Assembly: GCA_900318015.1 (NCBI GenBank)
Contig: ONJB01000001.1
Span: 62,001-126,000, forward strand
DNA from: an uncultured Bacteroidales bacterium
GTDB lineage: Bacteria; Bacteroidota; Bacteroidia; Bacteroidales; UBA932
DNA: 64,000 nucleotides
Direction: 5' to 3'
Shown here: in pieces, positions 22,300-30,930 of the stretch
How the letters are laid out: every line of letters begins with the position of its first letter
Position numbering within the stretch: position 1 is the stretch's first letter
The notes under the pieces: generated by a model
The model's input: the letters and a program-made list of their open reading frames with translations, nothing else
Told to the model about the DNA's origin: nothing
The model's database searches: none
Position numbers and translations under genes: made by a program

Positions 22300-22559
22300 A
22301 GCACGGAAACGGTCCCGTCCTTCCTCGGGGAGATGGAGAATGAGAAAACAACGGGGATGGGAGTGCTCCTCAGGTCGAAGGAACCGCAGGAAGGATCAGA
22401 GCACATCTTCAAGTACCGGTCGTCCAGGGAGCAACGACAGCAGATGGGACCACCGTCCGCCCCCTTGAGACAGAATCCGAACGAACGGGAGCATTCCCCG
22501 CAGGTATGAACCTGCGAAGGTAAGCGTATCTCAGATATGTCGTTCGCCCTGCGAGCCAT
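22296..22559 (-). CDS. Small Cys-rich (zinc-ribbon-like) protein
   Basis: 87 aa, MARRANDISEIRLPSQVHTCGECSRSFGFC onwards. Cysteines are spaced as CGEC, FGFC, CCRC, and CSDPSC, which could bind one or two zinc ions. It is tied to the downstream nuclease gene by a GTGA overlap and sits 25 bases after nrdD. It lacks the CxxxCxxC radical-SAM signature, so it is not NrdG. The function is not recognised. Coding is supported by the coupling and by the GC-rich third positions. Confidence 0.55.
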   Translation of the reverse strand: MARRANDISEIRLPSQVHTCGECSRSFGFCLKGADGGPICCRCSLDDRYLKMCSDPSCGSFDLRSTPIPVVFSFSISPRKDGTVSVL

Positions 22560-22584
22560 AGGTCAATCAAGCACGCGCAAATAT

Positions 22585-24933
22585 TCAGTCATCGCTATGG
22601 ACAACCCTGTCCTTCAGCTCGGCCTTCTTGGCGCTGTTCCAGCGCTCCGTCGTGCCGACGAGATAACCCGTGATCCGCTGGAGCGTGTCGATGTTCTCCG
22701 ACCCGCAGCGAGGACAGACCTTAAGGTCCTTCTCGGCGGACTCGTAGCCGCAATCAAGGCAGCGGTTCCGGTTGTGGTTCACGGAGCCGTAACCGATGTC
22801 GTACCGGTCCATCAGATCCACGATCTGCATGATTGCCTCCGGGTTATGTGTAGCGTCACCATCCATCTCGACATAGAAGATATGCCCGCCGCGTGTCAGG
22901 GCGTGGTACGGAGCCTCCACCTCCGCCTTATGCTTCGGGGTACACTTGTACCAGACCGGCACATGGTTGGAGTTCGTGTAGTAGTCCTTGTCAGTCACGC
23001 CGGGTATCTCGCCGTGGCGCTTGCGGTCGATGCGCGTGAAACGCCCGGACAAGCCCTCCGCCGGAGTGGCCAGCACGGAGTAGTTGTGCTTGTAGATCCG
23101 GCAATACTCCTCCACTTTCTGCCCGATGAACCGGACTATGCGAAGGCCAAGCTCCTGCGCTTCCTGGGACTCCCCGTGATGCTTGCCGACAAGCGCCACC
23201 AAGCATTCCGCCAAACCGATGAAGCCGATGCCGAGGGTGCCCTGATTCAGGACGGAGGCGACGGTGTCGTTCGGCCCCAGCTTCTCGCTGCCGAGCCACA
23301 TCCCGGACATCAAAAGAGGGAACTGCTTCGCAAGGGCGGTGGACTGGAACTTGAAACGGTCGTCAAGCTGCTTCGCCGTGATGTCGCAGATCTCCTCCAG
23401 AATAGAGAAGAAAGCCTGGATGCGCTCCTCTTTCGTATCGTACATCATGCACTCAATGGCCATACCCGGGAGGTTCATCGTAGTAAACGAGAGGTTTCCG
23501 CGACCAATGGAAGTCTTCGGGCCGAAGCGATTCTCATAGACCCGCGTACGGCAGCCCATCGTGGCCACCTCATGCTCGAAACGACGGGGATCCTTCGGGT
23601 CCCAGGCTTCGTCCTGGTTGAAGGAGGCGTCGAGGTTCAGGAAATTCGGGAAGAACCGGCGGGCCGTGACCTTGCAGGCGAACTTGTAGAGATCGTAGTT
23701 CGGATCACCGGGAAGGTAGCTCACGCCACGCTTCTTCTTCCAAATCTGGATCGGGAAGATGGCCGTCTCGCCGTTGCCCACTCCCTCGTAGGTGGTGTTC
23801 AGGATCTCGCGGATGATGCAGCGGCCCTCCGGAGATGTGTCGGTGCCATAGTTGATAGACGAGAAGACGACCTGGTTGCCGCCCCGGGAATGGATCGTAT
23901 TCATGTTGTGGACAAACGACTCCATCGCCTGGTGGACACGTTTGACGGTACGGTTGACCGACAACTGGCTGTAGTATTTCAGAAAATCCTCCCGGAAACT
24001 GTCCATCTCCTCCTTGGACGGCCTGGCCTTCAATACAGACGGCGGGCACCTGTCCAGCATATCGACGAAGATATAGTCAGTCAGTTTCAACTCCAGGAGT
24101 TCAGAGAAAAGATAATCTACGAACGCTTTCTCCTTGTGATAGAAATACAGAGGCATGACGGTGTCTCGAATCTTCGCCAGTTCCTCCTCGTATGCCTTCC
24201 TGACATACGGCGCCATGTAGAAGTCGAAGGCGGGTATGGCCTGGCCCCCGTGCATCTCGTTCTGCACCGCCTCCATCGTGATGCAGGCGAGGGTGGCGGC
24301 CGTCTCGATCCGCTTCGCGGGACGCACCGGCGCATGGCTCTCCTTGAAACCGTTCACAAGGAGCATGTCCGTCGGATGCTGGATACACGTGAGAGACTTC
24401 GTGGGATAGAAGTCCTTGTCGTGGATATGGATGAGGTTGGCCTTCACGGCGGCGGCCACCTCGGGGGAGAGGAGGCATTCGTCCACGAAGGTCTTGCAGG
24501 ACTCGGAGGCGAACTTCATCATCATCCCGGACGGCGTGTCCGCGTTCATGTTGGCGTTCTCGCGCGTGATCTCATTCGCCTGGGCCTCGAGGATCTCCCG
24601 GAAGATCTTCACGGAATCAGCCTTTCGGGCGATGTTACGCTGGTTCCGGTACCGGATGTACTCCTGGGCCACGTCCTTGCGGGGGGAGCCCATGAGAGCC
24701 GTCTCCACGGCCTCGTGAATCTGGTCCACCCGGACGGTGTCCGTGTCCCCGTTCCCGCAGACAGCCTCGATCTGGTTGACGACGCCGAAGGTGACCTGCC
24801 TCGCAAGGTCCTCATCGACGCCTTCCTCGGTCGCTTCCATCGCCTTGACAACAGCGTTGTAGATATGGTCGTCATCGAAAGCCACGACACGTCCGTCGCG
24901 CTTCTCGACGTATGATACTATCAGGGAAAACAT
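22585..24933 (-). CDS. nrdD: Anaerobic ribonucleoside-triphosphate reductase (class III)
   Basis: 782 aa. It reduces NTPs to dNTPs without oxygen, using a glycyl radical. An ATP-cone occupies about 1-95 (VEKRDGRVVAFDDDHIYNAVVKAME). The barrel core contains HIHDKDFYPTKSLTC and RIYKHNYSVLATPAEGLSGRF. Near the end are the zinc ligands CLDCGY and CPRCGS, then the radical-bearing glycine in RITGYLVG (Gly about 756). It is somewhat longer than most NrdD proteins. The NrdG activase that must generate the radical is not adjacent or elsewhere in the window. The gene lies inside the tra operon, 3 bases after the upstream lipoprotein gene, so it would be expressed with transfer functions and could supply dNTPs for strand synthesis in the gut. 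Confidence 0.95.
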   Translation of the reverse strand: MFSLIVSYVEKRDGRVVAFDDDHIYNAVVKAMEATEEGVDEDLARQVTFGVVNQIEAVCGNGDTDTVRVDQIHEAVETALMGSPRKDVAQEYIRYRNQRNIARKADSVKIFREILEAQANEITRENANMNADTPSGMMMKFASESCKTFVDECLLSPEVAAAVKANLIHIHDKDFYPTKSLTCIQHPTDMLLVNGFKESHAPVRPAKRIETAATLACITMEAVQNEMHGGQAIPAFDFYMAPYVRKAYEEELAKIRDTVMPLYFYHKEKAFVDYLFSELLELKLTDYIFVDMLDRCPPSVLKARPSKEEMDSFREDFLKYYSQLSVNRTVKRVHQAMESFVHNMNTIHSRGGNQVVFSSINYGTDTSPEGRCIIREILNTTYEGVGNGETAIFPIQIWKKKRGVSYLPGDPNYDLYKFACKVTARRFFPNFLNLDASFNQDEAWDPKDPRRFEHEVATMGCRTRVYENRFGPKTSIGRGNLSFTTMNLPGMAIECMMYDTKEERIQAFFSILEEICDITAKQLDDRFKFQSTALAKQFPLLMSGMWLGSEKLGPNDTVASVLNQGTLGIGFIGLAECLVALVGKHHGESQEAQELGLRIVRFIGQKVEEYCRIYKHNYSVLATPAEGLSGRFTRIDRKRHGEIPGVTDKDYYTNSNHVPVWYKCTPKHKAEVEAPYHALTRGGHIFYVEMDGDATHNPEAIMQIVDLMDRYDIGYGSVNHNRNRCLDCGYESAEKDLKVCPRCGSENIDTLQRITGYLVGTTERWNSAKKAELKDRVVHSDD

Positions 24934-24936
24934 AGC

Positions 24937-26199
24937 TTACAGGTTCTTGTTGATTTCGTCCATGGCCTTGTCCTTCTGCTCCTCTGTGAGTTCCTCGTCG
25001 TAGCCATACTGCTTCTTCAGCACCTTCACGCGGTTCTCCAGGGAGTCCCGCTGGCGCTGCGTGAGAAAGTCGTTGAGCTCGACCTTGAAGTACCGGCTCG
25101 TCTCCTTCTCGTCTTCCTCGCCCTCCTCTTCGTCCTCGTTCTCCAGCGAACGGTCCTCCACGGGACCGCCGCCCACGTCGTCGCTCTCCTCATACCAGTC
25201 GTCGGGCTCCTTGCCGGCGGGGAAGGTGTCGAAGGTCTTCTTACTCCGGATCGTCGTCACGAACTCGATGAACGGGTTGTCGCAGACGGCCACATAACTG
25301 AGGATGACCTGCTCGGGGATGTACGAGTAACGGTGATGAACCGTGTCGATGCGGGTCTTCTCCCCGTCGCCGTCGTTATAGGTCACCTCCTCGAGCTTCG
25401 TACCATCCACGTACATGTCGCTGTACTTGCGGATGGCGTCGGTGACGTCACGAAGGAGATACAGCGTGAACTTCTTGTAGTGGCACATGAACTCGTCCAT
25501 CGGATAGGTGGTCGTGTCCCGCTTGTACAGCGGTGTCCGCCCGGCCTTCTTGAAGTCGTACCACTCGCAGTAGCCGACCACGGTCACGGAGTCCTTGGAC
25601 CACATCACCATGTCCTTGACGCCCTCCGGGAGCTTGCGGGTGTTCATGCGTATCTTCGTCGCCACCTTCCTCAGCCAGAAAGGCGTAATGCGGAACCGAA
25701 GGTCAACGGTACCGATGACGCGCAGGGGATAGACGTGCTCTATGGAGTTCTTCTTGCTGGTCACCTTCACGTACAGGTCCACATCACCGAGCGACTTCAC
25801 CTTCACCGTCACCCCCTCGAAGGAGGTGGACACCACCTCGACGATATCCTTGTCCGAGGACGTGCATTCGATGGACTGGATACCCACCCCGCGCTCGGGG
25901 TTCGGCTTCACGATCAGGAGGACCTCGTCCTCCCGGTACTCGAACTTGTTCCTAAGGACGGCCTCCTCCTCGAGGTTGCCGGAGTTGCGGAGCAGGTCGA
26001 AGGTCTCCTGGGAGTTGAGCGTGGTGAACTGACCTTCGCCGATGTGCATCATCTTCTCGAAGAGGGAAGACTTCGAAGTGTAGCCGAACGAGAAATCCAC
26101 CATCGACAGGTTCCCGTTCTTGATGTCGGACATGTCTATCCTCCCGCAGCCGAAGGCGGCGAGAAGGGCCAGCATCAATGCGAACAAGTTGCGTCTCAT
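24937..26199 (-). CDS. Lipoprotein of the transfer operon
   Basis: 420 aa. A lipoprotein signal, MRRNLFALMLALLAAFGCGRI, places the lipidated Cys near residue 18. The body is beta-rich, with KVKSLGDVDLYVKVTSKKNSIEHVYPLRV reminiscent of an Ig-like/BACON-type strand set, and two extended regions naming no known enzyme. A long acidic low-complexity stretch (about 355-375, EDEEEGEEDEKE) precedes a helical C-terminus (FLTQRQRDSLENRVKVLKKQYGY). It is encoded between traN and nrdD, where an outer-membrane or surface role in mating-pair formation is plausible. The family was not recognised. Confidence 0.65.
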   Translation of the reverse strand: MRRNLFALMLALLAAFGCGRIDMSDIKNGNLSMVDFSFGYTSKSSLFEKMMHIGEGQFTTLNSQETFDLLRNSGNLEEEAVLRNKFEYREDEVLLIVKPNPERGVGIQSIECTSSDKDIVEVVSTSFEGVTVKVKSLGDVDLYVKVTSKKNSIEHVYPLRVIGTVDLRFRITPFWLRKVATKIRMNTRKLPEGVKDMVMWSKDSVTVVGYCEWYDFKKAGRTPLYKRDTTTYPMDEFMCHYKKFTLYLLRDVTDAIRKYSDMYVDGTKLEEVTYNDGDGEKTRIDTVHHRYSYIPEQVILSYVAVCDNPFIEFVTTIRSKKTFDTFPAGKEPDDWYEESDDVGGGPVEDRSLENEDEEEGEEDEKETSRYFKVELNDFLTQRQRDSLENRVKVLKKQYGYDEELTEEQKDKAMDEINKNL

Positions 26200-26210
26200 G
26201 GCCGTGGAGA

Positions 26211-27164
26211 TTAAATGGGAGAAACGGCGTAGTTCACGTCCTTGTCGCTCAGCGTCAAGAAGAGGTTGCGGGTGCCTCCCTTCTCATAGATGTAGATCTT
26301 GAGAACCTCGTTCTTCTGGAGCGTCTGCTTTGGTAGCGTGTATCCGACCATCGTCCTGGAGTTCGGCGCGCAAGAGAGGGAGCCGTAGGAGCTCTTCGGC
26401 CAGACGGACTTGTCCGTCGCCAGCTGCTTGCGGTTCCTGCGGTTCTCGACGGTGAACTGCGCGTCGCCGGCCTCGTATCCGATATCGGACTTGTTCTCTA
26501 TCGAGATCACCACGTAGGTCACGTCGGAATAGGCGTACACGTTGATCACGTTCGCCTCCAGACGGTAGCTCTTGTCGGTGATGTGGAAGATCTCCTGGCC
26601 CTTCCGCATCACCTCCTCCAGCGTGGGCGCGTTCACGCGTCCGAAGTTGGACGTCTGGGAGCCGGTGACGGACACGCCCGTCGCAGGAGCGGTCGGGGCC
26701 CCGGCGGAAGCGTCCTTGTCCTTCTTCCTGGAAGACTTCGGCGGCTGCTGTTCGGACGCCTGCGGTGCGGCCTGCTGCGCCTGCGGTGCGGCCGCCTGGT
26801 CCTCCGGACGGATCTGCGTGTTGAGCGTCGCGGAAGAGGACTGACTCTGTGTACGGGTGTCAATCAACAGGACCGACGGGTCGGGGTTGTAGCGCACATA
26901 GAAGGTGTGCATGGTGCCGTTCGCCTCGAGGGCGGACACAGTGGTCGTGAAGGCGAACTCCGTCTTCGCCTTAATCGCGAGCATGTTCTTCGACGCGTTC
27001 ACGACGCTCGCCTTGATGTATTCCGGAGAGGAGATGTCCACGTAGGTTAGGTCCGACGTGAACAGGACGTGCGTCGTGGTGAGCAGGCCGATCTCGATGG
27101 TCGGCTGCGCCCCTGCATTCAGAACGAAGGCCAGCAGGGCGGCCAAAAGTGCAATCCGTTTCAT
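26211..27164 (-). CDS. traN: Conjugative transposon-type protein TraN (DUF4138)
   Basis: 317 aa with a signal peptide (MKRIALLAALLAFVLNAGA). The first domain (about 20-115) has VLFTSDLTYVDISSPEYIKASVVNASKNMLAIKAKT, characteristic of TraN/DUF4138. A long Gln/Ala/Pro-rich linker (about 118-175) follows. The second domain has SDVTYVVISIENKSDIGYEAGDAQFTVENRRNRKQLA, typical of the VirB9-like fold. TraN is thought to form the outer-membrane-proximal part of the pore with TraM and TraO. The order traM, small DUF3853-like gene, traN is nearly canonical. Confidence 0.85.
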   Translation of the reverse strand: MKRIALLAALLAFVLNAGAQPTIEIGLLTTTHVLFTSDLTYVDISSPEYIKASVVNASKNMLAIKAKTEFAFTTTVSALEANGTMHTFYVRYNPDPSVLLIDTRTQSQSSSATLNTQIRPEDQAAAPQAQQAAPQASEQQPPKSSRKKDKDASAGAPTAPATGVSVTGSQTSNFGRVNAPTLEEVMRKGQEIFHITDKSYRLEANVINVYAYSDVTYVVISIENKSDIGYEAGDAQFTVENRRNRKQLATDKSVWPKSSYGSLSCAPNSRTMVGYTLPKQTLQKNEVLKIYIYEKGGTRNLFLTLSDKDVNYAVSPI

Positions 27165-27172
27165 AAGTCTCT

Positions 27173-27433
27173 CTATTTATTATCCTCCTTGACAAGGCCT
27201 TCAGGCTTGACAAGCCCTTCGGGGTTGGCCACGCCGAACAGACGAAGCGCCTCCTTCACATCCACGATGATAACGTTGCCGTGCTGCGTCACCGCCGGTC
27301 GGAGAAAGGTATTCTTATAGCGGTGGGCGGTGGTCTTCGACACGCCGAATAGCGACATGATACCCTCAAGCCCGTACACGACGGGTTCAAACTTCTTCTT
27401 GTTCAGGATGACTATCCCTTTCATCTTTGCCAT
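27173..27433 (-). CDS. Small DUF3853-like HTH protein
   Basis: 86 aa, MAKMKGIVILNKKKFEPVVYG onwards. The region GIMSLFGVSKTTAHRYKNTFLRPAVTQHGNVIIVDVKEALRLFG reads as a helix-turn-helix with a following wing, as in DUF3853 proteins and MerR/excisionase-like proteins of Bacteroides elements. It lies between traM and traN (12 and 8 base gaps), an unusual location for a DNA-binding protein. It may regulate transfer or be a passenger. Family assigned by resemblance only. Confidence 0.6.
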   Translation of the reverse strand: MAKMKGIVILNKKKFEPVVYGLEGIMSLFGVSKTTAHRYKNTFLRPAVTQHGNVIIVDVKEALRLFGVANPEGLVKPEGLVKEDNK

Positions 27434-27445
27434 ATCTCAGAATTC

Positions 27446-28684
27446 TTATTTCTCGGTCTTGACATTTTCGTACACAAAAAACTCGTACCCCGCCGAGACG
27501 TCGACGGAGATGGTGCCGTCCGAACTGATCGAACTCGTGGCCGAACGGATACCGTTCGTGGCCATGCTTCCGATGATCGGGTTTCCGGTGACCAGCGTGC
27601 CGACCAGGGTGCCGGCGGAAGAGACGACACCTTCGGCCACCTTCTTGGCGCGCTTCTTCGCGCTGCTGGCCTCCTCCACGAGCGGGCAGTAGATTCCCTC
27701 TGTCCCGTCGTTGTCATAGACGCTGATGTCGACGGGGAACATCCTTCCGCCGTAGTGGAGCATCGTCACGTTGATCTTCATCCTGCGTCCGATGGAGCAG
27801 GTGCCCGTCACGTGGGTGTTCGCGGGGATGACCGTCCCGTCCGCGAGCGTCATGTCCTGCATGAGCCGCATGATGACACGGTTGCCGGAAACGAGCTTCT
27901 CGTTCTTAAGGAAAGTGGCCTTAACCGGTTTTACCTTCACCCCGTTGCCGTAATGGGTGACACCGTCGTCCACGGGATCGTCCAGCGAAGTGATGATGCC
28001 GTCGTCGACGAAGGACTCCATGGGAAGGATGGACTCCTCGTCCTCCTCGAGGTCGAGCTTGCGTTCCTGCTCCTCCTCGGAGACGGGTTGCTGCTGCGAT
28101 GCCGCCGTCTCCTCCGCCGGGGGAGCCGAATACTTCGCGGCTATCTGGTAGGCCCTCTCCAGCCGGGCCATGTAAAGGCTGTCCTGCTGGGCCTGCGTCA
28201 AAGGACGGGACTTCTGGGCGGTATAGCCGCTGCCACCGGTGGTGGCGTAGGCGTTCTCCAGCTCCTTGCGGCGAGCCTCGGCCTCGGCGTGCTCGCGGTC
28301 GATCTGGTCCTTGGTCTTGATGCCGTTGCGGATCTGCATGCGCTCATAGTCGCTGTAGATGGCCGGGTCGAGGTTGTCAGCCACCTCCTCGGGGTCCTCA
28401 CGCTTGCTTTCCTCGTCGTCCAGCGAGTCCCAGTAATCAGAGACGTTGTTGCGGCGGTTGTACTTCGCCTTCTCGAACTCCGACAGGGCGGACTCGCCAT
28501 AGTCCGTCTCCTCGTTGGCGTCCGGCATATCCAGCAGGATAGTCTCGGGAACCTCCTCCTTCGGCTTGTTCATACCGAAGGCGAGATAGTAGAACCCGTA
28601 TCCGAGCACGCCCAGCAGGACGGCCGAGACGGAGATGACAAGCCACTTCGGGGCCTTTCCGATTTGTTCAATGAAATTCGCCAT
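27446..28684 (-). CDS. traM: Conjugative transposon-type protein TraM (VirB10-like)
   Basis: 412 aa. One N-terminal membrane segment (KAPKWLVISVSAVLLGVLGYGFYYL, about 10-33) is followed by a long charged periplasmic region rich in Glu and Gln. The C-terminal domain (about 260-410) has the VirB10/TraM pattern: VSGNRVIMRLMQDMTLADGTVIPANTHVTGTCSIGRRMKINV and FPVDISVYDNDGTEGIYCP. It spans the periplasm, linking the inner-membrane parts to TraN. It lies in order downstream of traL and upstream of traN. Confidence 0.88.
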   Translation of the reverse strand: MANFIEQIGKAPKWLVISVSAVLLGVLGYGFYYLAFGMNKPKEEVPETILLDMPDANEETDYGESALSEFEKAKYNRRNNVSDYWDSLDDEESKREDPEEVADNLDPAIYSDYERMQIRNGIKTKDQIDREHAEAEARRKELENAYATTGGSGYTAQKSRPLTQAQQDSLYMARLERAYQIAAKYSAPPAEETAASQQQPVSEEEQERKLDLEEDEESILPMESFVDDGIITSLDDPVDDGVTHYGNGVKVKPVKATFLKNEKLVSGNRVIMRLMQDMTLADGTVIPANTHVTGTCSIGRRMKINVTMLHYGGRMFPVDISVYDNDGTEGIYCPLVEEASSAKKRAKKVAEGVVSSAGTLVGTLVTGNPIIGSMATNGIRSATSSISSDGTISVDVSAGYEFFVYENVKTEK

Positions 28685-28699
28685 GATGCGCTCCTCCTT

Positions 28700-28939
28700 C
28701 TAAAAGAAAAACAATATCGCCCTCACCAGCTTGTAGACCGCATAGACGGCGACCACGCCGAGAATGACGAGGCCCCAGGATACCTTGCCCGCCTTTCCGA
28801 CGCTGCGGTTCAGCGCCGGCCCCCAGGCCTCCTGCAGCCTGTCGGAGAACTGCTTCTTCTTCCCCTCCGTCCCTTCGGAACCGGAGGTTGTGCTGCCGCC
28901 CTCGAGGACGACGTCCTTCATATTGTCCATCTCTTCCAT
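28700..28939 (-). CDS. traL: Conjugative transposon-type protein TraL-like
   Basis: 79 aa from the ATG at 28939 (MEEMDNMKDVVLEGGSTTSG). A charged soluble N-terminus precedes a segment KKKQFSDRLQEAWGPALNR and one C-terminal membrane helix (WGLVILGVVAVYAVYKLVRAILFFF). Size, single helix and place between traK and traM match TraL (DUF3989) of Bacteroides elements. The frame overlaps the end of traK only if a start further upstream is used, so the internal start is preferred. Confidence 0.7.
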   Translation of the reverse strand: MEEMDNMKDVVLEGGSTTSGSEGTEGKKKQFSDRLQEAWGPALNRSVGKAGKVSWGLVILGVVAVYAVYKLVRAILFFF

Positions 28940-28950
28940 AGCTAAGGCGT

Positions 28951-29604
28951 TCAATTACGGTCGCGGCTCTCGACCAGGTCGTTGCGCACGACCTTGAAGT
29001 TCTCGACCTTCAAACCGTTAAGGTTGGTTTCGTCCCTCGGGACGTCGATCATGTTCATCGTCGTGATGAGGATGTACTTGCTAAGCTTCGACGACCGGGT
29101 GAGGAAAATCGTAGAATAGGTGGCAACCTGGTAGGGGTACGTCCGCACATTCACCTGCACGCTGTCCACGATGATCTCCTGGACGGCATTGGACTGGGCG
29201 ATCCGGCGGTAGTGGCCGTTCTCCTGGTTGTCGTTGTAGTAGTTGTACGCGCTGCGGTCCGCACACAGGCGCAGGGCGCTCTCGATGTTGCGCTGGACCA
29301 CCTCACGGTTGGGGCTGGCGGTGAAGAAGAAGGTGTGGAAACGCTCCGACTGCACCCTCACCTCGTCACCGCGCGTCACGGAGACATCCTGCCGGCCGGC
29401 CACAAGGGCCTGACCGTTGTTCAGGACATAAACCTTATTGGTCAGTCCGGAGACCGTCATCGCTGTATAGACGACGCATCCGATGGCCGTCACCACGACG
29501 GCCAAGAGGCTCGCCACCGTCACGAACTTCATCTTCGCAAAGGATTCCGAAATGGTTCCGGTCATCTTCACGAGACTCTGTATGTTCTTCTTCTGCTCTT
29601 CCAT
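28951..29604 (-). CDS. traK: Conjugative transposon-type protein TraK (VirB8-like)
   Basis: 217 aa. A short cytoplasmic N-terminus, one membrane segment (MKFVTVASLLAVVVTAIGCVVYTAM, about 25-50), then a periplasmic domain with VYVLNNGQALVAGRQDVSVTRGDEVRVQSERFHTFFF and YPYQVATYSTIFLTRSSKLSKYILIT. This arrangement and wording match TraK, the VirB8-like assembly factor of the mating pore. Neighbours traJ and traL are in the usual order. Confidence 0.88.
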   Translation of the reverse strand: MEEQKKNIQSLVKMTGTISESFAKMKFVTVASLLAVVVTAIGCVVYTAMTVSGLTNKVYVLNNGQALVAGRQDVSVTRGDEVRVQSERFHTFFFTASPNREVVQRNIESALRLCADRSAYNYYNDNQENGHYRRIAQSNAVQEIIVDSVQVNVRTYPYQVATYSTIFLTRSSKLSKYILITTMNMIDVPRDETNLNGLKVENFKVVRNDLVESRDRN

Positions 29605-29631
29605 GGTACGAAAAGATTACGGGTTACTATG

Positions 29632-30906
29632 TCAAACAATAGGCGTCTGTCCCGCAGCGGCCGCTCCTCCCGCCGCGCCGCCACCGGCAGCGGCTGCGCC
29701 ACCGGCTCCGCCGGAAGCGGCTCCGCCGAGCTTGCCGCTGATCTCCTTCAGCGTGTTCAGCTGCTGCTGGCCGATGCTCTGCTGCTTCTCGTCTCGTCCG
29801 CGCTCACCCATCATATTCCATTCGGACAGCATACGCATGGGAGACATGAGCGTCTGTACGCCGGTGGACAGCGCGAGGCCTCCGGAGGCGCCCTCGATGA
29901 TGCTGGAGGCGATCTGCGGGATCGCGGTGAGCATCACCAGATTGCAGAGCAGCACGGCCACAAGGCCAAGCGTGGAGTCCGATCCGACCATGTTGAGGAA
30001 GATAAGGGACGAGAAATAGTTGATGAGCTGACAAAGCGGGGAATACAATGCGAACTGGCAGATGCGGATGAACCAGGACTTGATGACATGCCCGTTGCCG
30101 GGAAGAACGCCGAAGGCCCAGGATATGGGACCGAAGGCGATGGCTACGCCCGTGAGAATTCCTCCCATAGCGGTCATCACGATGGTCAGCAAGCCGACGA
30201 ACCAATCGACGATGGTCGCCAAGATAAAGGTTACGCCGACAGCCACGACGGCCGTCTTGAACCCCTCCCGCTCCGCAATCTCATACGAGACAAAAGCGCG
30301 GGCGAAATGTACCTTCATGTCGTCCCAGAAATTCTGGATGGACCGCTGGATACGGTCGCCGATAGCCGTGAAATCAATCCCGAGGAATTTCTTGTGAGGC
30401 TTGTCGGTTTCTCCGCCCCCTTCCTCGGTAATCTCCATACTCGACGGCTTGTCGTTCTTCTTGTCCTCCTCGAGCTTCTTTTCAAGTTCGGCGATCACCG
30501 CCGCATTGTTCTTGTTGTATGCGTCAATGAGTTTAGACATCTTCGATACGGAATTCCCGTTTTCATCCGTATAAAGCGCCTCGTGCGCCCCGTGGATCAT
30601 CCCGGCGGTACCTGACTGCAGGGCCGACACGAAGGTGCTCACGGGCTGCGCTACGATGCCGAAATTGCAAACCAAGAGATAGATTACGATCGGGCCGAGC
30701 ATCTTCACGTTGAACTTGCCCCCGTCAAGGATCGACGCGATGCAGGCGAAGATGACAAAGAGGATGAAGATGGACGCAATAGCCGACCCGATGCTCGTCA
30801 GGCCGCCCATCATAGACATTCCCTGGCTCAACACCGAATTGACTGCGGAGCCGCCGGCGCCCGAGCCGGCGTTCGCATAGTCGAAAGCTAAAGGATAGAC
30901 CAGCAT
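29632..30906 (-). CDS. traJ: Conjugative transposon-type protein TraJ (VirB6/TrbL-like)
   Basis: 424 aa with several membrane helices: about 35-60 (SIGSAIASIFILFVIFACIAS), 72-90, 220-275 (a paired set around GVTFILATIVDWFVGLLTIVMTAMGGILTGVAIAFGP) and 300-350. The C-terminus is a low-complexity Gly/Ala tail (about 385-424). TraJ forms the inner-membrane channel component of the mating pore. A cytoplasmic or periplasmic loop at about 110-190 is highly charged. Order traI-traJ-traK agrees with the family. Confidence 0.85.
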   Translation of the reverse strand: MLVYPLAFDYANAGSGAGGSAVNSVLSQGMSMMGGLTSIGSAIASIFILFVIFACIASILDGGKFNVKMLGPIVIYLLVCNFGIVAQPVSTFVSALQSGTAGMIHGAHEALYTDENGNSVSKMSKLIDAYNKNNAAVIAELEKKLEEDKKNDKPSSMEITEEGGGETDKPHKKFLGIDFTAIGDRIQRSIQNFWDDMKVHFARAFVSYEIAEREGFKTAVVAVGVTFILATIVDWFVGLLTIVMTAMGGILTGVAIAFGPISWAFGVLPGNGHVIKSWFIRICQFALYSPLCQLINYFSSLIFLNMVGSDSTLGLVAVLLCNLVMLTAIPQIASSIIEGASGGLALSTGVQTLMSPMRMLSEWNMMGERGRDEKQQSIGQQQLNTLKEISGKLGGAASGGAGGAAAAGGGAAGGAAAAGQTPIV

Positions 30907-30930
30907 GGCTTAATTCTCGTTTACGGACGA

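Noticed and set aside
22296..22559. Cys-rich protein as NrdG activase
   Set aside because: No CxxxCxxC radical-SAM motif and much too short for NrdG.
22537..24915. 792-codon plus-strand open frame opposite nrdD
   Set aside because: The minus strand has ATP-cone, zinc ligands and the glycyl-radical motif; the plus frame shows only Val/Leu/His/Arg-rich shadow sequence.
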